From: Diplonema papillatum
Lineage: Eukaryota > Euglenozoa > Diplonemea > Diplonemida > Diplonemidae
Length of the DNA: 64,000 nt
Direction: 5' to 3'
Assembly: GCA_030068145.1 (NCBI GenBank)
Contig: JAPJBO010001091.1
Location: 1-64,000, forward strand
The notes under the pieces are model-generated. The model was not told where the DNA came from. It searched no databases and worked only from the letters and a program-made list of their open reading frames with translations. The stretch's first letter is position 1. Every line of letters starts with the position of its first letter. Positions 16,967 through 25,017 of this stretch are shown here, piece by piece. A program made the translations under genes and the position numbers.

Positions 16967-18472
16967 ACGACGAGGGCCGACGACGCCCGCGACGTGCAGA
17001 CTGACCGGGAGGACGCAACGCAGCGGCCGGGCGTGACATGGGCGAACGTGGTGACGAGAAGTCCGCAGGCGAGGGGCGGATACGTGAAAGCGCCGGGAGT
17101 CAGCCGCGGAAAGAGGCTGAGGCCATGCGACTGGCATGTCGAGGTGGTCGAGGCGGAGAAGGCGGAAGACATCCGGCAGGGGGTGGTCTACGCCGGAAGA
17201 AAGGAAACGGGGGAGCAGCTTGGTGCGGGGTACCGAGAGCTGTTGGAGATGGAGGCGAAGGACCTTAGGGTCGCGCTGGTGACGCCGGGCAGGCTGACGG
17301 ACGAGAGTCGGGAGCGGATCGTCAGATTCGACAACGGCACGGAGGCGTCGTGTTACGTGACGCAGTGGGGTGGAGCCGACGTCGGGCGTGTACCGATCGC
17401 GAAGGAGGTCGAGGTGGGAGATGCGACCACGGTCATGTGGTGTACAGTAATGTACAAGGACGTCGACGAGAAGACACGCACCTCGCTGAAGAGTGCCGCG
17501 ACGGGAGCAGGAGCAGCAGACGTGCTGTGTCGAAGAGCAGCGGCGGCCGCGGGGGTCACCATCGAGAGGAGGCATCGGTTTAACCACCGTTGCACGTCGA
17601 CGCGGCACACGGTGTCAGTGCGGGTCACGACGCGCGAGGCGCCGACTCTACTGCGCTCCAGCGGCAAGGGGGGCGTGTACTGGGCCGCGCCATCCTTCGT
17701 CAATGGCAACGAGTTGCACCCCGTCGTGTGGCTGGCGGAGGATGCCAAGCTGGAGCAGGCGATGGAGATCGCCGGACACGCCGACGCGCTCGGGGTGGCA
17801 GCGGCGAGGACGCGGTACGGGGTGCGCTACTCCGCCAGCAACCCGGCGGCCCGCAGGACGCTCATCGACAGGGCCGGCTCCTTGGCAGCGCCGGAGCGCC
17901 AGGGCCCCCCCGAGGCGAGGTTCCTGGTGGAGAGCGAGGTCGGTGAGCATCAGGAGGAGATGCTCGCCGCACTGCGTGCGGTGCAGTGGGACTGCCGGGT
18001 CACGAAGTGCTTCGTGACAGGCAGGCGCACCAACCTGGTGGTCAACGCCAGCACGGACCCGCCAGCCGAGGTGGTGAAGAGGGCGAACAGGACGCCGCTC
18101 TACATCCGGAGGGTGAGGGTCGGCGACGTACCTAGCGGTACGAAGCATTGGAAGGGCCGCATCCCCAACGCGCGGCTACCCCAGGGGGAACAGGATGCCC
18201 CACCGGCGGCTCGGCAGGAGGACGTGGCGCCGAGCGCGAAGCGGAAGGCGGGCGAGATGGAAGGCGAAGCCGCGGGAAGTGCGGAAGGCGAGATGCAGGT
18301 CGATGCGCACGTCCACAACTGGGGCGATGACGTGGAGAAGACGAAGGTGGCCTGGAAGTGCAGCCGCTGCAACGGAGGGAAGGGGAAGAACACGCTGCAG
18401 AGGAAGTGCGCGTGTGGTGCCAGAGTGTGCCACGAATGCTACCGCACCAGGGAGAAGGCTGGCAGTGGCTGA
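16958..18472 (+). CDS. ORF1 protein of AlkB-2A non-LTR retrotransposon
   Basis: Up to 504 residues. The apparent ATG (16958) lies in the tail of the preceding copy, so the native N-terminus is either chimeric or truncated. The body has no domain I can name; it is rich in Arg, Glu and Ala. At the C-terminus there is a cysteine cluster, Cys468-x2-Cys471, Cys484-x-Cys486, Cys491-His492-x-Cys494, resembling a small treble-clef or RING-like zinc site. ORF1 proteins of non-LTR elements usually bind the element RNA; that role is inferred here from position and the zinc-binding residues. Confidence 0.7.
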   Translation: MLNTTRADDARDVQTDREDATQRPGVTWANVVTRSPQARGGYVKAPGVSRGKRLRPCDWHVEVVEAEKAEDIRQGVVYAGRKETGEQLGAGYRELLEMEAKDLRVALVTPGRLTDESRERIVRFDNGTEASCYVTQWGGADVGRVPIAKEVEVGDATTVMWCTVMYKDVDEKTRTSLKSAATGAGAADVLCRRAAAAAGVTIERRHRFNHRCTSTRHTVSVRVTTREAPTLLRSSGKGGVYWAAPSFVNGNELHPVVWLAEDAKLEQAMEIAGHADALGVAAARTRYGVRYSASNPAARRTLIDRAGSLAAPERQGPPEARFLVESEVGEHQEEMLAALRAVQWDCRVTKCFVTGRRTNLVVNASTDPPAEVVKRANRTPLYIRRVRVGDVPSGTKHWKGRIPNARLPQGEQDAPPAARQEDVAPSAKRKAGEMEGEAAGSAEGEMQVDAHVHNWGDDVEKTKVAWKCSRCNGGKGKNTLQRKCACGARVCHECYRTREKAGSG

Positions 18473-21400
18473 CTGCATCAGGATCCCCGGGCCACCGGAG
18501 GACCGAGGCCCTCGTTCGGGCTGCCGAGTCCTAGCAACGCTACTAGGCAGTTCGATCACGCAGCAATGCGCGAAGGGGGCGGCAGACCCTCTTCTTCTTC
18601 TTTCTCCCCCTCTCTCGACGCGCCAGGCCTCAGTCGTCCGGGAGTTTTACCCCGAGGGCCCGACATTGCGCACAAACAAACCCCCCACAATGACCAACAT
18701 CCGCGGCCGACTTACGGCGAGGGGCAAAGACCCGGGAGCAAGCCCCCCCGAAGCAGGGAGGATGGACCCATTCCCGGGCTCAGCTTCCAGACGATCCCTC
18801 GGGACCTCCTGGAGAGGCTGAGCCGGGTCCCCGAGCTCAGACCGGAAGCCCCCTGGGGAAGGCTGGGGGGAGGGCATGGCAGGGAAACCCAGCAGTGGGG
18901 GCACGCCTATCGACAGGGCGGACCCCCGGTCAAACTGGAGCGGGGGATCCCCGAGGGGCCCCTGAGAGAAGCTGCGGATGTCATACGTGACCGTCTGGGG
19001 TGGGAACCGGACCAGTTGCTGGCCAACTGGTACCGGAAGGGAGTGGGGATAAACCCCCATAAAGACCAGCAAGAACTTGGACCGAGGGTTGCGACTGTTT
19101 CGCTACTGAGTGACACGGTCATGGAGTGGGAGAGGGGGACCCAAAGAGTGAGAACCCCGCTGCCAGCCGGCACTCTGTGCCACATGGAGGGCGAGGCCAG
19201 GAACCTGTGGACACACGGGATCCGTCCCGGTGATGTCACACACGACAGGGTCTCGCTCACCTACAGAGCTGTGCACGAGGGAAGGGCCCGCTGCTCCTCC
19301 CCCACCAGAGGAGAACAAGGTACGCTGGATCCACCCACAATGCCCCCCCCACCCCCCCCACAGTCACTCACCCATCCCCCCCATCAACAGTCCAACCCTA
19401 CGCATTTATGTAACAGTAAAAGAACAGAAGAATCAGTCAGAGGATCTGCACGAGAGCGGCTGTTAACAGCTGGGGACGTCGAACAGAACCCTGGTCCCGG
19501 CCGCACGGAGATGAAGTTCGCGACGCTCAACGTGACCAGCATGCTGCAGTACATAGTAGCGGTTAACGCGGTGGAAGCCGACCTTCTTTGCTGCCAGGAG
19601 GTCACACTCCTTCGATGCAAACGGGCACAGGCGGAGGAATACCTACGGAATTGGTGCTGCCACTGGGGTCCGCCACCTCCCGGGAGACTCTGTAGAAGCT
19701 CCGGTAGTCGCTCGACGACGAACGCTGCGAACGGGGGACTCTGCACTCTAGTACAGAGGCCGATACCGGCGTACGACACGTTGGCAGCGCTCTCGCACGT
19801 GGCGTTACGGTCCCCGGACCGGGTAAGCCATACTGTAGTCGCAACAGGGACCGGCAGCACCTTCGTGCACGTGTTCAATGTCTACTGCCCATCAGGAAAC
19901 GGGAGGGCGGAGAACGAGGAACGTGAGGACATGCTGGAGAAGGTCCTCTTTGCGGCGGCAGACAGCCTCGGCGACGTCCCCATACTGGTGATGGGAGACC
20001 TCAACACGGAAGAAGATCGGTCCCCTGTTCTGCGGAAGGCACTTAGGAACGGATGGTCCGACGCAGCGGAACTGCACCATGCGCGCACCGGGAACACGCC
20101 TCCGCCACCGACCTTTACCAGCGCCCGGACGTCAGGCACGAGGATCGACCGCATACTCCTCAACCGCATAGCGGCGTGTGCATTCCGTCAATGCGTCACC
20201 ACCGCGGTGAACGTACCGGGACACCGGCTCGTGACAGTGACCCTGGATATTGCAGCGCTGCGCCAAAGCGTGTGGCGATTTAAGGTGCCGCGGGAGATCC
20301 CGACAGAGGGGGGGTCCAAGTGGGACCTCTCGGAAGCAGAAGCCGACAGGGAAGCCGTACAGAGACTGGCCAACTCCGAATTCGCGGAACGATTGGCGGC
20401 GCAGCGGGTGGAAGAGGCCTGGCTCGAGTGGTCACGGGTCAGTGAGCGGTACTTGCAGGATGCATTCGCCGTCCCTGTGGAAGAGAGAGGAAGGGGTACC
20501 GGCCGGGGGATGAAGACATTGCCGAGGAGGGTCTGTGTCACGGCGGGCACTGCGACCGACGGGTCGGGGGCAGCGAACAGCAGGCAGCTACGGCTTAGAA
20601 AGGCCATCCACCGGATGGAACGCATCTGCAGCTACCTCGCGCAACGTCGCGGGCCGGAAGCTGTTCCACATGAGGTGTCCCTCTGCTGGCAGAACTGCAA
20701 GCGGCTGGCACAAGCGTGCATGGTGGGCGACCAAGGCGCAGGGGGGTTTCCGGATCATGAGAAGGCGAAGCAGCTGCTCACAGCGTTGCGGGAAGAGACG
20801 AGTAGGCTCGGAAGGGAAGGATCTGCGGCCAGGTTTACGAAGTACCGAGACAAGCTTAACGAGAGGGCGGACGCGAGCAGACGATGTCTAGCGACCGTCT
20901 GCGCCGGTCGCGCTGAGCCGTCGGGTGTGTTGCGCACCGGAGCGAAGATGACTGCAAATGTGGACGAGATGGACGAGGTGTTGCACACTGCGTGGGACGC
21001 TATCCTGCGTAAATACAAGGACCGGCCAGAGCCGGAGTACGGACCGTTTCGGGATCGGTTCCAGGAGCACATCGACACACACTTGATGGAACCCGGGACG
21101 ATCACGGGGGAGGAGCTGCGGACTCTGCTAAGGAAGAAGCCGAAGAAAAGCGCGTCAGGCGTGGATGGCTGGCGCATGGCTGAACTGCGGGAGTTGCCGC
21201 TTCCCCTGCTGAATGCGCTAGCGGATGTCATGAACCTGGTCGAAGTGACTGGGGTTTGGCCGGCGAGCATGACAACTGCCCTGGTGTCGATGGTGCCGAA
21301 GGATGAGAGCCAAGACCCGCTGCACACGAGGCCAATAACCGTCACGTCCGCTGTGTACCGCCTATGGGCGTGCCGCAGGCTTGCGGACATAGTCCTGTGG

Positions 21401-24400
21401 CAGGAGAAGTGGATCGAAGAAGGACAGAAGGGCTTTCGACCGGGTCACCGTATCGAGGACGTCCTGATGGAGATAGGGCTCGAGATGGAGGACGCCTTGC
21501 TAGATGGAGAGCCGCTCTACGGAGTGGCGCTGGACTTCCGGAAATGTTTCGACATGGTCCCGCGAGAGATAGTGCTGCGCCTGGCCGGGGACTTAGGGTT
21601 GCACAATCGGGTTCTCAAGCCGCTGAGGGCGATCTACAGACTGCTCGCGAGACGCTTCAAGCTGCCTCTAGGGGTGGGCAGGGAGTTTAGTGTGACCAAT
21701 GGTATCCTTCAAGGGTGCCCTGTATCCGTCATCCTCATCAATGCCCTGCTGTCGGTAGTGATGAAGGCGGTCAAGAAAGAAGCGGAGGGGGTGAGCCCAA
21801 AGTCGTACGCGGACGATGCCACGCTGCTATCGCGGCTGTCGGAGGCCGCCCTGCAAAAGGGGGTGGACGTGGTAGACGAGTTCTGCACGCTCACCGGAAT
21901 GGAGCTGAACCTCCAGAAAACGGTCGCCTTCTCGACGAGACGTAGGCATCAGTCGACGCTCAGACTCCGCAGCGTGGATGCGCTGCTGCGGTTTGGCAAA
22001 TCTGTCACGTGCCTGGGGGCCCTAGTCTCGACGGCGAAGAATAGGACAGAAAGGTCCGACTCGGAGAGGGTGGAGAAGGCGGCTGCCCTGGCGGAAGGCC
22101 TCCGCCATGCGCCGTTCCGGTACGAGAAGCGGGTCCGGATTGTACAGTCGAATGTGCTGCCGGCGGCGCTGTCAGGCTGCTCTTTCGCGCCGGTGTCGAA
22201 GGTGGCAATGAAACGGCTGACGACGTCGGTGATGGGACTGATCTGGGGTGGGTCCAACCCAAAGCGCGCGAGGGAGATGGTCCTAAATTTTCAGGAGAAG
22301 GGCCACCTGACGGACCCCAGTACATGCCTAGCATATAGGGTGACGACGGCGTTCTACGCGGCGTGCGAGAGGTTGCCACGACTTCTGCCTCTGATGGAGA
22401 GCATCCGGGGAAGGTACGCCGAGGAGGACCTACCCCTGGGGCCAGTTGGACTGGCGATGAAGAGCATGGAGGAGTGTGGACACGTATGGGGACCAGGGCC
22501 CCTGTCTCGCACGCTGAGGAATGGTGCAATATTTGACCCGATAGCCTCGACACCCTCGAAGAGGGGGCATGAAGTGAGGGCGGATTTGAGGGCGAAGACG
22601 TGGTCCCGTCTGGTAGCGAGGCGGCCGGGATTTGAGGGTGTACAGAGAGCCGACTTGGAGCGGACGAACTCCTTCTGGAGGATGCGTGAATGTCCCGCGC
22701 ACACCGCGAGGCTTATACGTGTAGCGTTGGCGGGAGGAGTGAACACGGCTGAGTTCACGTCGCGGATGAGACAGGCCGGAGCTGAGCCGCAGGCGCCCAG
22801 CTGCAAGCACTGTGGAAGCGGCGACACCGAGGACGAGAAACACGTATTCTGGGACTGCGGAGCGTACTCGCACATACGGCGACGAGAGGCACATGCCGAG
22901 CTGATGGCGGCCAACCGCGCCGACTGGCCCAGATGCACGCTGGAACACGGAGTGGTAGTACCCGAAAATGCCCACTTCTCGAGGCGGCTCCAGGAGATGA
23001 TGGCTGAAATCCTTGCGGAGCGGGCAGGGCTCGAAGCACGAGGCTGGGTAGCCAGGAACCCCACGACCCCCTGGTCGAGAGCGGATGCGATGCCTGCCGA
23101 GAAGCTCGACCACCCCTTTGCGCGGATTGCCCCGGCATGGGCGTGGGAGCGGAACAAGGCCTGGGGGCTACCGACGTTTTATGCGTTGGTAGCGTGGCTG
23201 TCAGACATGGAGTGGACCGAGAACGGGCAGGCGTCAATGCTAGAGCTTGCCATCGACTTTGAACTCTTTTCAGGCCTCAGCATACCGCTGCACGAGAATG
23301 CACCGAAGGGGGTGAGGGAGCGAGGTAACGTCCTGCGCTGCATGATCAGCGCGTTGGACAAGCTGGCGACACAGCAAGGGCTGGGGAGTTGCGAGCGAGG
23401 CGAGAGAGTATGCCCGACGACGTCGCTGTCGTTCATGGGCATCACGGGGATATCGGGGGTGCGGCCCAGGCCCCGCTTTCGCGAGGCACACACGGGGACG
23501 ATCCTCGAAGAGCAGGTGAAGGGAAGCGATGTAGGGACGCAGTTCCCGACGTACCCGGACTGGACGGCCGAGAGAGCGGCGAGGTGGGCCCTGCCTGCCC
23601 CACCACAGCTGCACCCCGACCCCGTGCATATGCCGGGTGTCGGAGTAGAGAAGGCGCTCGTCACCTGCGCGACCCACCACAAGGGGAAGTGTGAGGCGTG
23701 TCGAGCACTCGTCCGAAGGGACGTGCCCACGGTAGAGATGTGCTGTCGGCACCATCACCACGCTGACGATGGGCAGCCGATCGCGGTGTGCGTGGAGCAC
23801 AGCACGACGAAATGCGGCGAGTGCAAGACGGCGGCGGCGTGCTGCCGCAGCGGGCATCATGCCTGCCGCACGCATGGCAGAGGAACCTGCCAGGAATGCA
23901 GGGGGCTCCCTACGTTGGCGCAGAGGAGACCGGCAGCGTGCTGCCGCCGCGGCCACCACCAACCCAACGAACCGAACGCCCCGGCAACCCCCGGACACAG
24001 CAAAAAGAAGAAGAGACCCCTCTCACCCACCCAGGTGGGCGTACAACGAGAAACACCGGCGGGAAAGCGCGCGGCGCAGGCACCGCCCGCCGTGGTGAAG
24101 CAGAAGACGGCGACGACCGGACGGGCGGCCAAGAGGCCGCCACCAACGCCAGGGACCGGCGAACGACCAGCGTTGAAGAAGAGGGTGCTCGGCACCCCGA
24201 AGGAGAGCCCGATCGCCGGCCGCAAGCGGAAGAAGGCGAAGGCGACCACACCCGAGTCAGGGGTGCAACGAAAAAAGAAGAAGGCCCTTAAAGCAAGCAG
24301 CTACCAGAAACGTCCGACGTCCCCAAGCACTCCGGTGCCCTCGAGAGTGAAAAACGTGCAAGCCTGTCCGCACCTGTGCCCCCCCACGCAATCTCCAGAA

Positions 24401-24549
24401 CCGCAAGAAAGCCCAGCGCCCCTGGCGCCACAAGTACTCGACCTTGACGACGCAATGACAGGTGACGACGTCATAAAGTAACCTTAAGCGGCGACACAGT
24501 GCATGCTAATCCATGTGGTTCATGTACTTAAAAGAACTCAATGCTAAAC
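16967..24549 (+). mobile_element. Near full-length AlkB-2A non-LTR retrotransposon, copy 3
   Basis: 7.6-kb element directly abutting the tail of copy 2. It has ORF1 (to 18472), a 93-bp gap and ORF2 (18566-24481), then a 68-bp 3' end finishing in AAAAGAACTCAATGCTAAAC without a poly(A) tail. Whether the true 5' end is present is uncertain because ORF1 is open from the first base. The family is repeated: two 5'-truncated copies precede it in the same orientation, and short antisense 3' ends lie at 43755-43915 and 49217-49271. Confidence 0.88.
18566..24481 (+). CDS. ORF2 polyprotein: AlkB dioxygenase, 2A peptide, AP endonuclease, reverse transcriptase, Cys/His tail
   Basis: 1971 residues, ATG at 18566. 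Residues about 120-240 match AlkB-type Fe(II)/2-oxoglutarate dioxygenases: Asn154 and Tyr156, iron ligands His165-x-Asp167 and His217, then Arg228 and Arg234 in RVSLTYR. Residues 303-311 are GDVEQNPGP, the 2A ribosome-skipping motif, which should free the AlkB part. An APE-like endonuclease follows (MKFATLNV, CQEV, MGDLN, GTRIDRILL, PGHRLVTV). RT motif A is VALDFRKCFD (Asp990), motif B NGILQGCPVS and motif C YADD (1081-1084). A CCHC knuckle begins at Cys1413. The last 250 residues hold a Cys/His-rich cluster from about 1700 and a basic tail. Every AlkB, endonuclease and RT catalytic position is intact. AlkB enzymes remove alkyl groups from nucleic acids; its role for the element is unknown. 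Confidence 0.92.
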   Translation: MREGGGRPSSSSFSPSLDAPGLSRPGVLPRGPDIAHKQTPHNDQHPRPTYGEGQRPGSKPPRSREDGPIPGLSFQTIPRDLLERLSRVPELRPEAPWGRLGGGHGRETQQWGHAYRQGGPPVKLERGIPEGPLREAADVIRDRLGWEPDQLLANWYRKGVGINPHKDQQELGPRVATVSLLSDTVMEWERGTQRVRTPLPAGTLCHMEGEARNLWTHGIRPGDVTHDRVSLTYRAVHEGRARCSSPTRGEQGTLDPPTMPPPPPPQSLTHPPHQQSNPTHLCNSKRTEESVRGSARERLLTAGDVEQNPGPGRTEMKFATLNVTSMLQYIVAVNAVEADLLCCQEVTLLRCKRAQAEEYLRNWCCHWGPPPPGRLCRSSGSRSTTNAANGGLCTLVQRPIPAYDTLAALSHVALRSPDRVSHTVVATGTGSTFVHVFNVYCPSGNGRAENEEREDMLEKVLFAAADSLGDVPILVMGDLNTEEDRSPVLRKALRNGWSDAAELHHARTGNTPPPPTFTSARTSGTRIDRILLNRIAACAFRQCVTTAVNVPGHRLVTVTLDIAALRQSVWRFKVPREIPTEGGSKWDLSEAEADREAVQRLANSEFAERLAAQRVEEAWLEWSRVSERYLQDAFAVPVEERGRGTGRGMKTLPRRVCVTAGTATDGSGAANSRQLRLRKAIHRMERICSYLAQRRGPEAVPHEVSLCWQNCKRLAQACMVGDQGAGGFPDHEKAKQLLTALREETSRLGREGSAARFTKYRDKLNERADASRRCLATVCAGRAEPSGVLRTGAKMTANVDEMDEVLHTAWDAILRKYKDRPEPEYGPFRDRFQEHIDTHLMEPGTITGEELRTLLRKKPKKSASGVDGWRMAELRELPLPLLNALADVMNLVEVTGVWPASMTTALVSMVPKDESQDPLHTRPITVTSAVYRLWACRRLADIVLWQEKWIEEGQKGFRPGHRIEDVLMEIGLEMEDALLDGEPLYGVALDFRKCFDMVPREIVLRLAGDLGLHNRVLKPLRAIYRLLARRFKLPLGVGREFSVTNGILQGCPVSVILINALLSVVMKAVKKEAEGVSPKSYADDATLLSRLSEAALQKGVDVVDEFCTLTGMELNLQKTVAFSTRRRHQSTLRLRSVDALLRFGKSVTCLGALVSTAKNRTERSDSERVEKAAALAEGLRHAPFRYEKRVRIVQSNVLPAALSGCSFAPVSKVAMKRLTTSVMGLIWGGSNPKRAREMVLNFQEKGHLTDPSTCLAYRVTTAFYAACERLPRLLPLMESIRGRYAEEDLPLGPVGLAMKSMEECGHVWGPGPLSRTLRNGAIFDPIASTPSKRGHEVRADLRAKTWSRLVARRPGFEGVQRADLERTNSFWRMRECPAHTARLIRVALAGGVNTAEFTSRMRQAGAEPQAPSCKHCGSGDTEDEKHVFWDCGAYSHIRRREAHAELMAANRADWPRCTLEHGVVVPENAHFSRRLQEMMAEILAERAGLEARGWVARNPTTPWSRADAMPAEKLDHPFARIAPAWAWERNKAWGLPTFYALVAWLSDMEWTENGQASMLELAIDFELFSGLSIPLHENAPKGVRERGNVLRCMISALDKLATQQGLGSCERGERVCPTTSLSFMGITGISGVRPRPRFREAHTGTILEEQVKGSDVGTQFPTYPDWTAERAARWALPAPPQLHPDPVHMPGVGVEKALVTCATHHKGKCEACRALVRRDVPTVEMCCRHHHHADDGQPIAVCVEHSTTKCGECKTAAACCRSGHHACRTHGRGTCQECRGLPTLAQRRPAACCRRGHHQPNEPNAPATPGHSKKKKRPLSPTQVGVQRETPAGKRAAQAPPAVVKQKTATTGRAAKRPPPTPGTGERPALKKRVLGTPKESPIAGRKRKKAKATTPESGVQRKKKKALKASSYQKRPTSPSTPVPSRVKNVQACPHLCPPTQSPEPQESPAPLAPQVLDLDDAMTGDDVIK

Positions 24550-25017
24550 AAACATTAACGTGGGCGGCGCCGAAGCTTTACCAGCTTCAGCTAATACCAT
24601 TTGCGCACTTAACCATGGTTAAGAAGACGACTGAAAGCACAGACACAAAGATAGCTCAAAGCATTTGCAAGATAACACGAAAAGCCTCTAGGCAAACCCG
24701 TTTTCACATTTCTTCCGGCCAACTTTTCAGGGGGGCCAACATTTTCAGAAATACGGTATTAATGATATTTCCATTTCCCTCAGTATCTTCCGAGTTGCCA
24801 GCACGGGATTCAAAAGCAGAGGCGTAGCTCGGTTGTGTCGGCTGCGTCAACGTTTTTGTAGCCCCATCTTGCACGTCTAAATGCCTGGTGCTTATCTAAC
24901 AATGGCTTGAAGCCGCTGACAGAATCCTAACGTTTTACTCACTGCAATTTCACAGCGAACTGAGAGAGCAATACTGACACTCTAAAGCGAGTGGCCGCAG
25001 GGCTTTTGGCGCCCACA
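24550..25017. other. Intergenic, upstream of the channel gene
   Basis: AT-richer sequence between the retrotransposon tail and the channel start codon. No gene, repeat or clear promoter motif is recognised. It would contain the channel promoter. Confidence 0.5.

Noticed and set aside
24991-25017. GTG start for the channel gene
   Set aside because: The first ATG in frame (25018) is only 27 bp downstream, and a GTG start has no support in a nuclear gene.
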